Origin: Candidatus Hermodarchaeum yapensis
GTDB lineage: Archaea; Asgardarchaeota; Hermodarchaeia; Hermodarchaeales; Hermodarchaeaceae
Assembly (NCBI GenBank): GCA_016840405.1
Contig: JAEOSK010000016.1
Span: forward strand, 1 to 60,601
Length of the DNA: 60,601 nucleotides
Reading direction: 5' to 3'
Shown: positions 37,403 to 45,906 of the stretch, piece by piece
Layout: each line of letters starts with the position of its first letter
How positions within the stretch are numbered: the stretch's first letter is position 1
Translations under genes and position numbers: made by a program
Notes under the pieces: model-generated
What the model was told of the DNA's origin: nothing
The model's database searches: none
The model's input: only the letters and a program-made list of their open reading frames with translations

Positions 37403-37792
37403 CTAGGTGGTATTGTCAAATTCGGAGCGATCGTCAAATGCTGCGAACATGGATTTCATGATTTTTTCCAACAGGTCTTTGAGTAAGTCGCCATAGACGA
37501 TGCCGTTGATGAAATCACGCATTTTTTTGAAATCTTCATCGGTTTCAAAGTGTAACAGTACGCCTTTTCCATCTGGGAGCGGTTCAGATGTGTAATTGAT
37601 TTCTTCGTCCAGGAGGTTTTTAGACATGCGTTTCAATCCCTCTTCGTCTTCCAGCATGTCTTGAAAGGGGATTTCTTCGTAGATACTGCCCTTGAATTCG
37701 AGTTTGATGGTGCGTGCGGTTTCATCTACTTCAATGTCAAGGTTCTCTTGAATTGCGGCTTGAATTTTATCAAAGGGAAGTTCGAAACTCAT
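37403..37792 (-). CDS. Small acidic protein of unknown function
   Basis: About 129 residues, strongly acidic (ETARTIKLEFKGSIYEEIP, DEEGLKRM), with alternating strands and a helical C-terminus (GDLLKDLLEKIMKSMFAAF). No domain recognised. ATG 37792 is preferred over GTG 37801 because GGTGA lies five bases upstream. It lies between the glycerate kinase and the second Eis-like gene on the same strand. Confidence 0.7.
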   Translation of the reverse strand: MSFELPFDKIQAAIQENLDIEVDETARTIKLEFKGSIYEEIPFQDMLEDEEGLKRMSKNLLDEEINYTSEPLPDGKGVLLHFETDEDFKKMRDFINGIVYGDLLKDLLEKIMKSMFAAFDDRSEFDNTT

Positions 37793-37879
37793 GGAATTCA
37801 CCGAACAGATAGGCTCATGAGCTTGGGGAGTCTACTCAGAGGAAGTTCTCCCTAAAAAGCCTCGCATCTGAACCCGAAT

Positions 37880-39082
37880 CTAAAAGTACACAACGTTGTA
37901 GAGGGGAAGGAGTGGGAACCAGCGTTGAAGCGTATGTCGAGCCCAATCTTCAGTGATGGTAATTTCCCCTTGAAACTCTAATTCCTCAACAGAAAGAGTA
38001 CCGAAGACCAGGGAAGAAAGCGCCTTGATAGAAAGCTTCACAACTGGTTTGCCGGAACTCTTGTTCATGTGAAGACAGTTTTTCTCTGATTGAATTGTGA
38101 ATATACCATTGTTCCAAGCACAATCGGGATCAGAAATTTCTAGTGTCACCATATCCTCGCCTGAGGCTGGAATGTTTTCAACGGCTTTTTGAGCATCGAT
38201 AACTCGAACCATCCATGGAGCCTTTCGCTCGATACTCAACCTAGCATCTTCAAACCAATGTTCTACTCTCGTTTCAAACGGAGCATGGATGATGATATCA
38301 TCGATTTGATCTTGATGAGTGGCAAAGAAGTCAAAAAGCTTCATTCTTGCTTCCCGGGTTCGCCATAAGATGTCTATGACCGTTAGTTCTGATACCCAAC
38401 GACCTTCTCTTCGTTCGCCTTTGATTCGATAGCGGCTTGCGGCTTGAATCACTCCTTTGTTTTTCACAAAGACAACAATACTGTCTTTGGTCCTGCGTTT
38501 CCACATTCCGTCGGGGATTGATTTGAAAATAATGAATCCATGATACTGGGCTGGTCCAATTTCTCGGATAAATTCCAAGAGAGTATCTTTAGCGTCAACC
38601 GCACGTAACCTTTCATAGCTCCATTCCGAATTCGCATCTTCTCTCCCAGTGTGCTTGAGATGTTTTATGGGAGCTTTGACGAGATATGGAGCGTTGGCGG
38701 TTGCATACCCAAATTTTGCGTAAAAACTTGGTTTAAAGGGGTCCAGCATACTCACGGATTGGTCTTGCTTATACATTTCTTTAAATCCAGCGAGCATGAG
38801 TTGTCGTACATAGCCTTTATGGCGTACTTCAGGGTAACTGGCTACACCTGCGATGCCACCACAATCTTTGAGAACCCCTCGCACTGATTGTTGAAATTCA
38901 TGGAGTCTCGTGGATGAGACAAGCTGCCCATTTTCAAATAAGCCAAGGGTTTCATGAGTGAGGATTTCTTCAAGCTCTTCATCCTTGATTTCTTGATCTG
39001 ACCATTCGGTGTAGGCGTATCGGTATAGGTCCATCAAGGCTTTGCGATCCTTGGCAGTGATTTTTCGGATTTCCATAGTCAT
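37880..39082 (-). CDS. Eis-like GNAT acetyltransferase, copy 2
   Basis: A 400-residue paralogue of 28687-29895 with the same three-domain layout: GNAT with acetyl-CoA loop VASYPEVRHKGYVRQLM, second GNAT-like domain, C-terminal SCP2-like domain (VKLSIKALSSLVFGTLSVEEL). The motif SVSMLDPFKPSFYAKFGYA matches copy 1 almost residue for residue. Divergence elsewhere suggests an old duplication and different substrates. The start is ATG 39082; ATG 39076 is also possible. Confidence 0.85.
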   Translation of the reverse strand: MTMEIRKITAKDRKALMDLYRYAYTEWSDQEIKDEELEEILTHETLGLFENGQLVSSTRLHEFQQSVRGVLKDCGGIAGVASYPEVRHKGYVRQLMLAGFKEMYKQDQSVSMLDPFKPSFYAKFGYATANAPYLVKAPIKHLKHTGREDANSEWSYERLRAVDAKDTLLEFIREIGPAQYHGFIIFKSIPDGMWKRRTKDSIVVFVKNKGVIQAASRYRIKGERREGRWVSELTVIDILWRTREARMKLFDFFATHQDQIDDIIIHAPFETRVEHWFEDARLSIERKAPWMVRVIDAQKAVENIPASGEDMVTLEISDPDCAWNNGIFTIQSEKNCLHMNKSSGKPVVKLSIKALSSLVFGTLSVEELEFQGEITITEDWARHTLQRWFPLLPLYNVVYF

Positions 39083-39138
39083 CCCTTCGTGGCAGAATCA
39101 GTACAATTATTCCACTTGTTATATTCTTTTCTTGTTGA

Positions 39139-39513
39139 TTGGAGTGGAATACGACTCAAGGATTATATGCTTGTATTACCGATAGAAAAGCAGGGTTGAG
39201 GAAATTGAAAAAACAATTAGAAGTTAGTTATGTCTTAATTAGTGGTCAAATATTGGTTCGGCTTGATTCCCAACAATTTCAAGAAGTTGTAGCTGAAGAA
39301 GAGTTACCTGTCATTTCAGGCTATATTAAGAGATCCATCTTCAGGTTTGAGCCCCCAGGTTATTACTATATTGCCTCCAATGGATCACTCACCTACTATC
39401 TGCGAGTAAGAGAACCTATTGATGAAATTATTCCCGATATTATTGCAAGCAAAATACAAATTCAGCTTCATCCATCGCAACCGAATGTAGCAGTAGAGAG
39501 AAAATATTTATGA
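39139..39513 (+). CDS. Hypothetical protein
   Basis: A 124-residue open frame with ordinary amino-acid composition and alternating strand-like segments (VSYVLISGQILVRL, YYYIASNGSLTYYLRV). It begins at TTG 39139 with no clear ribosome site; TTG 39196 is another option. A TATA-like TTATATTCTT at about 39118 precedes it and the HDAC-fold gene follows after 22 bases. No family is recognised and it may be missed or shortened by standard annotation. Confidence 0.5.
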   Translation: MEWNTTQGLYACITDRKAGLRKLKKQLEVSYVLISGQILVRLDSQQFQEVVAEEELPVISGYIKRSIFRFEPPGYYYIASNGSLTYYLRVREPIDEIIPDIIASKIQIQLHPSQPNVAVERKYL

Positions 39514-39535
39514 GCAATTTTTTGACAGCTGACCA

Positions 39536-40507
39536 ATGATGAACAAGAAACAGACTCTCATTCTTTACCATCCACTCATGGCAATGGAAGGGTACCCAGT
39601 TCTCGCTGGGCGTGTAGAACCTGCTTTTGAGTATCTTCGGGAAAGCGGAACTTTAGACGCCCCAGAGGTTTTTGTAGAAGAAGCCCAAGATGTACCTGAA
39701 GATTTGCTCTTATCGGTTCATACGGCGAATCATATCCAGCGTGTTAAGGATTCGGGGTACGATCCAGCTTCGCTTGTATCTGGTGGGGCGGCTGTCAGAG
39801 CGGGTGAAGCCGTTTGGCTCGGTGAAGCTGCTAATGCGTTTGCATTCACTGGTTGTGCAGGACATCATGCCAGTCGTGATTCGTTCTGGGGATTTTGTTA
39901 TTATAATAATTCAGCCCTGCTGGTGCGGCATCTTCAGCAAGTACATGATGTGAAGCAATTTTTCATTGTGGATACTGACCCTCATCCTGGTGATGGCACC
40001 CGTGACACGTTGGGTGATGATGAGGGTGTTTTTCATTTGAATTTCGAGGCGAGTTTCCGAGAACGAGTTGATATCACATCTGATCGACATGTGGATGTGC
40101 CTTTTCCGAGTAGTAGTGGAGATGAATCCTTTGTTGAAGCGGTTCGTCGATTGGTCCCTCCATTGGCTCGTCGAAGTCGAGCACAAATGATTCTGTGGAA
40201 TATGGGTCACGATGCCCATGCGCAGGATTATGGGGGATTCAATCTGTCGCTTCGGGCATTCCCTGCTATGACAGATATTTTGATTCAGGCAGCAGCTCAA
40301 GTGTGCTCAGGACGGCTTGTAGTACTGTTATCAGGGGGTTCCGAGGTGTTCGTGGCGCAGCACGCGATTTCGAGCATAGTCCGGAAACTGGCAGGTTTAC
40401 CATCACTACCTGAGGATATCCAAGATCAACCCAGCACTGAATCGAATGCTACGAAAGAAACAGCCCGTAAACTGACAGATACAGTCCTTCAGGAATGGGA
40501 CCTTTAA
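39536..40507 (+). CDS. Histone deacetylase-fold amidohydrolase with altered active site
   Basis: A 323-residue member of the arginase/deacetylase superfamily. The His pair H110-H111 (AGHHASRDSFWGFCYYNN) and zinc ligands D148 and H150 (VDTDPHPGDGT) and D226 (GHDAHAQDYGG) are in place. The position of the transition-state tyrosine, normally in GGY, reads GGS (S269), so the usual deacetylation chemistry may be impaired or changed. Targets in archaea could be acetyl-lysine on chromatin proteins or acetylated polyamines. It is convergent with the RING-like gene of the SMC operon (8 bases between them). Confidence 0.83.
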   Translation: MMNKKQTLILYHPLMAMEGYPVLAGRVEPAFEYLRESGTLDAPEVFVEEAQDVPEDLLLSVHTANHIQRVKDSGYDPASLVSGGAAVRAGEAVWLGEAANAFAFTGCAGHHASRDSFWGFCYYNNSALLVRHLQQVHDVKQFFIVDTDPHPGDGTRDTLGDDEGVFHLNFEASFRERVDITSDRHVDVPFPSSSGDESFVEAVRRLVPPLARRSRAQMILWNMGHDAHAQDYGGFNLSLRAFPAMTDILIQAAAQVCSGRLVVLLSGGSEVFVAQHAISSIVRKLAGLPSLPEDIQDQPSTESNATKETARKLTDTVLQEWDL

Positions 40508-40515
40508 GAGGAACA

Positions 40516-40974
40516 TTAGGTGGTTCCTACTTTTTCCCAAGCCACCCATTTACCTTGCGCTCGTCGGACTAAGACGAGCCCAAATCGTTGCCAGATTTCT
40601 TCACGGGTAAGAGGTTCTTCCGAGGACATGTGAAGTTGTGAATCGTGCTGGGGGCGTATAAGAGGAGACGGTTTCGTATAGAATAAGTTATCAATTAAAG
40701 CGCCCACGCGTCCTTTTTGGTATTGATCTTTAACGAAGATGAGGATCTGCTCAGAGGGAATATCGGCGGGTTGCAGAGTATGGCGAGGAACTCCTTGGCT
40801 AAATGAGGGACAGACACCACCCATAGTAGAGTGGACAATTTCAAGACATTGAGGGTCAACGAAAAACTGACACCGGACACATTGATGCCACCCGTCGTGA
40901 ATGGCTTGCTCTAACGTGGTCCGGGACCCGCAGGCCATGCAAGTGATGCCCACGGTGGAGAGATCTAACTTCAT
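40516..40974 (-). CDS. RING-like zinc protein of the SMC operon
   Basis: A 152-residue protein with six cysteines at its N-terminus: C12-x2-C15, C32-x2-C35, C43 and C55. The spacing matches the zinc protein of the ubiquitin-like operon (46879-47265): both read CxAC, then L-(E/D)-(Q/E)-A, then W, CxxC, P-x-C and G-x-CP. Here one ligand position is Asp (D40) rather than Cys. This is the pattern of the small RING-finger proteins found in archaeal ubiquitin clusters. The C-terminal 90 residues are unrecognised. It is the last gene of the four-gene SMC operon, overlapping the winged-helix gene by four bases; by position and type it is a candidate for the Nse1 RING role. Confidence 0.75.
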   Translation of the reverse strand: MKLDLSTVGITCMACGSRTTLEQAIHDGWHQCVRCQFFVDPQCLEIVHSTMGGVCPSFSQGVPRHTLQPADIPSEQILIFVKDQYQKGRVGALIDNLFYTKPSPLIRPQHDSQLHMSSEEPLTREEIWQRFGLVLVRRAQGKWVAWEKVGTT

Positions 40975-41612
40975 AGTTTATCACCCTCCTGAGTTGCTGT
41001 GGCACCTGCGAGATAGATGGTCGAAGCATTAGCTATAGCTTCGCGTCGTTCAGCGTCAAATTCCAGTTCAAGGCGGGGTCCATATGTGATTCGTCGAGCT
41101 GTGCGGGTGATGTATCCCAATTCACCAAGTCGACGAAGAATCCGATCTAATTGATAGCGAGAGAGTCGTCCTCGGGCAACAAGCACAGTTTCGATGTCTT
41201 TGGTGGCAATTCGTCGAGGTCGCTTAGTTTTACTAGCTCGTTCAATCGTGGCAATGATGACGCCTAAGACAGCATACTCGGGATCTGAGAGTTCTCCCGG
41301 TACCCCATAGAGGGTTCGAATACAGTACAGAGTATCGCGACCGAGTCGATATTCGACAAGTTCCAGACCTAACGGTGCGATTTCTTGGCGAAGCAAATCA
41401 AGGAGCCTTGTTAGCCCAGTCTTGTTGATATGGAGAGCTTCCTGCAAGTCTTGACGTTTGACCCCGATATTTAACTGGCCTTCTTCGTTTCGATACCGGG
41501 CGGTGAGAGCAGCAAAGAGTTGACCGAGAAGATGCCGTTCTTCAAATTCCTCTTCTTCCTTGACATCTGAAGGGTCAGGCACGTCATTAGGAGCATTAGG
41601 ATCGGTGGTCAT
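40971..41612 (-). CDS. Tandem winged-helix protein, Nse3/MAGE- or Nse1-like
   Basis: A 213-residue protein with an acidic disordered N-terminus (about 25 residues) and two winged helices. The first runs about residues 28-105 (GLELVEYRLGRDTLYCI as wing) and the second about residues 110-185, with helix ATKDIETVLVARGRL, helix YQLDRILRRLGELGYI and a wing ending YGPRLELEF (177-185). That last block recalls the WGPR-x-x-x-E end of the MAGE homology domain in Nse3. In Smc5/6 complexes Nse1 and Nse3 are paired tandem-WH proteins bound to the kleisin Nse4; in bacterial complexes MukE or ScpB fill this role. The overlap with both neighbours supports a joint complex. Assignment to MAGE rather than a generic kite protein is inference. 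Confidence 0.7.
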   Translation of the reverse strand: MTTDPNAPNDVPDPSDVKEEEEFEERHLLGQLFAALTARYRNEEGQLNIGVKRQDLQEALHINKTGLTRLLDLLRQEIAPLGLELVEYRLGRDTLYCIRTLYGVPGELSDPEYAVLGVIIATIERASKTKRPRRIATKDIETVLVARGRLSRYQLDRILRRLGELGYITRTARRITYGPRLELEFDAERREAIANASTIYLAGATATQEGDKL

Positions 41613-42406
41613 CGACGACGCACCTCCGCGTATTTTTTCGCTTCAATGGCAACTGCGGCAAAAGTTGCATTGGCTGAAGGTTCTTTGTGTTTCGATAGAA
41701 ATTTTACTGAATTTTTGTCGAAGAGTGCAGGAATTATATTATCACGAATCATCTGGCTAAGAAGGTCCAATTCCCAATTTGTCAAGTGATCGGATAATTC
41801 GGAGTATTTGAAACGTTTTCCTTGAAGCCGTTTATGAAGTGTGTTTCTTAACGTATCAAGTGAGTCGATTGATACCTCAGAAAAGGGAACCTGATGTTGC
41901 TTCATCGCTTGTTGATCATCACGAGTGGGTGCTTCTGACATTGTTACAGGATTATCAGTATCGGGAAGGGAGAAGTGTGGAACGGAACGTTCACGATTCA
42001 CCAAAAACATTAGAGGTGTGGCTCGCCGCTTGACTTCCTCTGCGAAGTGGATAATCCATTCTTCTGGAGCTAGTTCAGGTGCTGCTAGATGAGAATCACG
42101 GTGGTGTTGCATGGTGGCAAGGGTATGGTAAAACCGACCGTCAAGATTCCGTTCCCATGGAGTTTCTAGGACCCGATAAGCATCAGCTACTTCTTCCCGA
42201 TCGATCTCAGCTTCTTTCACAGGAATGATATCCTTTTGCTTCAAAGCCCCTTCGTATTTCTTGGTAAGATTCCACAACGTGATTGTAATTCGTTTCGTTC
42301 CAAAGGGTGTCAATCGGTTGCGTTTGTAGTTATGTTGGAATGTTTCATACCAGGCTTTCCGTCGGGGGAATGCACGAAGATAGGTGGAGGTTTCATTTGA
42401 TAGCAT
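41609..42406 (-). CDS. Putative kleisin (Nse4-like) subunit of the SMC complex
   Basis: A 265-residue protein encoded between the SMC and the tandem winged-helix protein, exactly where kleisins are found in SMC operons. It shares one base with the SMC stop (TAATG) and four with the next gene. The N-terminus is basic and helical, the middle is long and polar, and the C-terminal 80 residues (FKYSELSDHLTNWELDLLSQ, then DNIIPALFDKN) look like a winged helix, as kleisin C-termini do. Direct similarity to Nse4, ScpA or MukF is not evident, so the call rests on operon position and overall layout. Confidence 0.6.
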   Translation of the reverse strand: MLSNETSTYLRAFPRRKAWYETFQHNYKRNRLTPFGTKRITITLWNLTKKYEGALKQKDIIPVKEAEIDREEVADAYRVLETPWERNLDGRFYHTLATMQHHRDSHLAAPELAPEEWIIHFAEEVKRRATPLMFLVNRERSVPHFSLPDTDNPVTMSEAPTRDDQQAMKQHQVPFSEVSIDSLDTLRNTLHKRLQGKRFKYSELSDHLTNWELDLLSQMIRDNIIPALFDKNSVKFLSKHKEPSANATFAAVAIEAKKYAEVRRR

Positions 42407-45306
42407 TAGGATTTCACCTCCCCTTTCAGAAGCACTATGTGATGCATGGTCTCGGGGATTTGGAGTCCCACGGTCGAAGGCGCCATCAGGAGAAACTGTG
42501 GTGGAATGAGTGTGTCTTCACTGCTAAGGGCTAGAGTTCGTTGCACAACGCTCAGAACAGCCGCCCGACTAGCCTCATCCAGACGTTGTGTGAATTCATC
42601 AATGACATGGAGGGGGCTCTTTGCGAGTGTATGTAATGCAAGGATAAAGGTCTGAGTGGCAAGAACTCGCTCACCACCCGACATTTCTTGATAAGTACGC
42701 CAATCGCCCTTTCGATTGATCGCAAGTTGAAGGTGCAATTCCGCTCGACTTGGTTCATCAGGAAAACGAACTATGAGTTTGACTTGTTTCAAGAAGTGGC
42801 TGAGAAGTTGATTCATTCGAAGATTGAGAGTTTCGACTGTTTGTTCTAGCTGGTGTCTCCATTCTGTTAACCGACGCTCAACATCTGTCATGAGGTTTTC
42901 AAGATGAAGCTGACGTTCTTTGAGATAATCATGAAGTTCCGACACAACTTTTTCTTGCTCTTCAAAGGCTGTGCGATCTTTCGCTGTTGCGGTGATTGTT
43001 GTTATCATTGCTTGAATTTGTAGTTGTTCGTCTCGAACAACGGAAGGCGTGCGGACCTCCTGAGGTCGTTCTCCCAACGATTTTGCTGTTTTTCGGAACT
43101 CTTTTGCTTGATCTAATATGTGTTTGTATTCATCTTCGCGTTGACGGAGTTCTTCGGTGATTTGGTCTATTATCGCCGAACGACGAGCCCGACGAGTATC
43201 TAGATTTTGGAGTTGCCCCTCGATCTTTTGTAATCGGGAATTGAGTGGAGAAAGCTCAGCTGATTGGTTTTGATAATCTTGACCCCATGCATCTCTTTGA
43301 TTATCTAGTTCCAAAATTTGTTGATGTAAGTCAGTGGCACGGAGTTCCAAATCCGATACCAGCGTGGTTTTTTCCATGTCAGTGAGTGTAGCAGTTTGTC
43401 CGTGCCGTAGATCTTGGAGCTGCACTCGGAGTTGACTGATTTCCGAGTTGGCCCGCATCCGATCTCGCATTAATCGTGCTTCTTCTTCGCGGAGTTCCCG
43501 AAGGAGTTGTCGGATTTTTGCGGTGTCCTGGGTTATTCCCAACTCGCGTAGTGGGGTACCTAAGTTGATGGTTACGGGGCGGGGTGGACGGGCAAAGGCT
43601 CCGATGCGGAGGTAAAAACTGGATCCTTCACTAGTGATGATGTTACCATTGAGTTGTTGTGTGGCATCCACTAGAGAGTTAGGATCTGCAGACTCTTCTG
43701 CGACAGCAGTGTTGACGACGCGACTGAGAAAACTCACTGCATAGGTGTCGCCTTCAATGAGATCAGCTGCCCATCCGAACACTGGGGGAGACACCACGGG
43801 TCTATCGCGGGTGATCGAAGTTGTTGGATTGGTTCGAGCAACCACTAGGTTTGGTTTTTCTTGAGGCCAAAGTTGATCAAAAAGGGTTTTTGCCTCGCTG
43901 AAAGCTTCACGGTTCAGAGCAATGAAGGCATAATTGTATCGACCCATTGCGAGTTTTACTGCGGTTTCGTGCTGAGCATGTTCTGGTTTCATACCAATTA
44001 GTGTGAAAATGGGACCAATCACAGAATCGGAGAGTACGCGTTGATCAAGCCCTTCTCGGAACCGCTGGCAAGCACGTAAGATGGTTTCTTCATAGCGGGG
44101 ATAACGTTGTGGTTGGGTAAACAGTTCTTCCTCGGTTGCTGTAATATCTTGTCGAAGGCTAGCCAGTTGTTCATCTAGCAGGTCACGTTCATTGGCAAAT
44201 GTAGTTAGTTCTTGTTGTAACACGGATTCTTTGGTTTTCTTAGTCCGTGGTCGCTTAGATTTTGAATAGCGTTGAATCTGCGAATTGACTGTGTTTAATT
44301 CATTTTCAAGTCCTTGGTGATGTCCTCTTGCCTGCATTTGCTGATCCCGAATTGACTCCAGCTTTCCTTGCAGCTTTTCCTTCTTTTCTCGTGCACGTTC
44401 ATATTTGGAGATAAGTTCAGCTCGTCGGTCATCGAGTTTGGTCAGATTCGCATTTTCAGTGGCTAAAAGCGCTTCCTGATTTGATATTTGTGTTTGAAGC
44501 TGTTCGGCTAATTCTTCTCGATAGGCAACTTCTGCCCAAGCAGCCTCGTTATCGAGAACCTGCAATCGCTCTTGCAGTTGTTGTTTTTGAAGAAACGCTT
44601 CATAGGCAGTTTTCAAAACTTGTAATCGTTGTTCCTCGTGTCGTATTCGATACTCCAAGGGCTTTACATTTGCCTTGGCTTGAAGAACTAGGAGGCGTGC
44701 TTCCTCAAGTTTTTCCATCCAATTCCGCAAACCTGTTTCATTTAGGAGCGTCTCAAATTTTCGTTTTGGTGATTGGGAGGCAAAATGGTCGAGGGTTTCG
44801 GCTTCGGTGATTGCTAGTGGTGAATCCCCAAATAGTCCTGCAGCTTGAAAGAGTTTCCGAATATCGGTTCGCGTGATTTGAGAACCATTAAGTGATCGTT
44901 GTCCATTAATCCAGTAAGAAATTCGGTTACTAGGATGAATTCGGAGACGAATCGATACTATGTCCCGGTCAAGGAGTTTCGCCAATGCATGATCAGGACT
45001 AGTAAGTATTCGTCGTCCATTCAATTGATAATTATTCAGTTCCAAAACAACTTCAGCGTATTTTTCAAAACGCCCAATGAAGGCTGCGTTCCGTTGTCGC
45101 TGTACCCGTCGAGATTCTACACCGATGGCATAGAGTAGAGCATCGAGAATTAGGGTTTTTCCACTTCCATTAGAACCCGTTATCAAAACAATGGGAGAGG
45201 CATCTAATCGAACGGTGGTGTCGCGGTGAATGACAAAGTTCACTAGGCGGATGCTACGAAATGCCAATGGTGGAATTGAAGGCGATAGCTCTTGCCCAGT
45301 GGTCAT
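42406..45306 (-). CDS. SMC-family ATPase with Smc5-type features
   Basis: About 966 residues: Walker A GSNGSGKT (44-51), coiled coil, a hinge near residues 415-550 beginning SVIGPIFTLIGMKPEHA, a returning coiled coil, signature SGGERVLATQTF (about 876) and Walker B LHVIDE (about 899-904). Three points match Smc5 rather than canonical SMC or Rad50: the GP-(I/V)-x-x-x-I hinge entry, the VIDEFTQRLDE after Walker B (VVDEINQGMD in Smc5), and the FLLMAPSTV segment near the end (YFLITPKLL in Smc5). Arms are short for an SMC. ATG 45306 is preferred over 45336 because AGGT lies upstream. Only one SMC is encoded, so it probably forms a homodimer. First gene of the four-gene operon. Confidence 0.87.
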   Translation of the reverse strand: MTTGQELSPSIPPLAFRSIRLVNFVIHRDTTVRLDASPIVLITGSNGSGKTLILDALLYAIGVESRRVQRQRNAAFIGRFEKYAEVVLELNNYQLNGRRILTSPDHALAKLLDRDIVSIRLRIHPSNRISYWINGQRSLNGSQITRTDIRKLFQAAGLFGDSPLAITEAETLDHFASQSPKRKFETLLNETGLRNWMEKLEEARLLVLQAKANVKPLEYRIRHEEQRLQVLKTAYEAFLQKQQLQERLQVLDNEAAWAEVAYREELAEQLQTQISNQEALLATENANLTKLDDRRAELISKYERAREKKEKLQGKLESIRDQQMQARGHHQGLENELNTVNSQIQRYSKSKRPRTKKTKESVLQQELTTFANERDLLDEQLASLRQDITATEEELFTQPQRYPRYEETILRACQRFREGLDQRVLSDSVIGPIFTLIGMKPEHAQHETAVKLAMGRYNYAFIALNREAFSEAKTLFDQLWPQEKPNLVVARTNPTTSITRDRPVVSPPVFGWAADLIEGDTYAVSFLSRVVNTAVAEESADPNSLVDATQQLNGNIITSEGSSFYLRIGAFARPPRPVTINLGTPLRELGITQDTAKIRQLLRELREEEARLMRDRMRANSEISQLRVQLQDLRHGQTATLTDMEKTTLVSDLELRATDLHQQILELDNQRDAWGQDYQNQSAELSPLNSRLQKIEGQLQNLDTRRARRSAIIDQITEELRQREDEYKHILDQAKEFRKTAKSLGERPQEVRTPSVVRDEQLQIQAMITTITATAKDRTAFEEQEKVVSELHDYLKERQLHLENLMTDVERRLTEWRHQLEQTVETLNLRMNQLLSHFLKQVKLIVRFPDEPSRAELHLQLAINRKGDWRTYQEMSGGERVLATQTFILALHTLAKSPLHVIDEFTQRLDEASRAAVLSVVQRTLALSSEDTLIPPQFLLMAPSTVGLQIPETMHHIVLLKGEVKS

Positions 45307-45376
45307 ACGTCTACCTATCTCCCACGCGTTTTTCATTCGGTGACGTTATTCACTAACTCAAACTAGACCATGACTC

Positions 45377-45386
45377 TTAAACTTTC
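45377..45386 (-). promoter_or_regulatory. TATA element of the SMC operon
   Basis: On the minus strand this reads AAAGTTTAAG, preceded by GTG, and would start transcription around 45350. It closely resembles the element of the divergent ubiquitin-like operon at 45484-45494 (AAAAGTTAAAG). Confidence 0.45.
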
Positions 45387-45483
45387 ACTTAATCGAAGGA
45401 CAGGGCGCCACTTCTAACCTTTTTTGTCCCGACATATTTCCAGCCTTGATTAAACAAGGACGAGAAGGCGAGTTAGCATCGAG

Positions 45484-45494
45484 AAAAGTTAAAG
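45484..45494 (+). promoter_or_regulatory. TATA element of the ubiquitin-like operon
   Basis: AAAAGTTAAAG lies about 40 bases before the start codon of the ubiquitin-like gene. The shared GAAA-GTT-AAG pattern with the SMC promoter across a 220-base divergent region suggests joint control of both operons. Confidence 0.45.
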
Positions 45495-45530
45495 TGTGTG
45501 CTACGCTCCTCCCCAGATAGGTGATTTGTC

Positions 45531-45857
45531 ATGAGCAATGAAGAAGGTTTTTGGCGCTCAATCATTGTGGACGTTGAGCCACGCCAGAAGGAATTTCGAA
45601 TTGGTATTGATGATGAAACCCGAGTTGAAGAAGTAATTCGCACCCTTGTAACACAAGCTCGGGATGAAGGCGTGAGTGTTGATGATTGGGCGAAAGCAAA
45701 GATTGGAGATCAACGCCCAGAATTCGTTCTAATTCGAAAAGCCCCAGAACCCACCAGATTAAGCCCCGGTGCCACCTTTGGGGAATTGGAACCAAAAATC
45801 ACTGATGATGAGTTCTTCCTCTTAGATGTCGTACCAGAAGTAGGGTTCTCGTCCTAA
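45531..45857 (+). CDS. Ubiquitin-like beta-grasp protein
   Basis: A 108-residue protein whose strand pattern (WRSIIVDVEPRQKEFRIGID, helix RVEEVIRTLVTQARDEG, later FVLIRK, then LSPGATFGELEPKITDDEFF and LLDVV) follows the ubiquitin/YukD beta-grasp fold. The late L-x-P-x-x-T-x-x-E-L-x-x-x-I-x-D segment is the ubiquitin loop before the last strand. The C-terminus is VVPEVGFSS, so there is no Gly-Gly; a single G105 with a three-residue tail is the nearest candidate for a processed end. It leads an operon with E2-like, RING-like and transglutaminase-like genes, near E1 and JAMM. Ribosome site GGTGAT is six bases before ATG. Confidence 0.75.
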   Translation: MSNEEGFWRSIIVDVEPRQKEFRIGIDDETRVEEVIRTLVTQARDEGVSVDDWAKAKIGDQRPEFVLIRKAPEPTRLSPGATFGELEPKITDDEFFLLDVVPEVGFSS

Positions 45858-45906
45858 TGAGAGAAGTCTTACTCCTTGCTAATCAGAGGATTAGGGGAAA
45901 CTTGCC

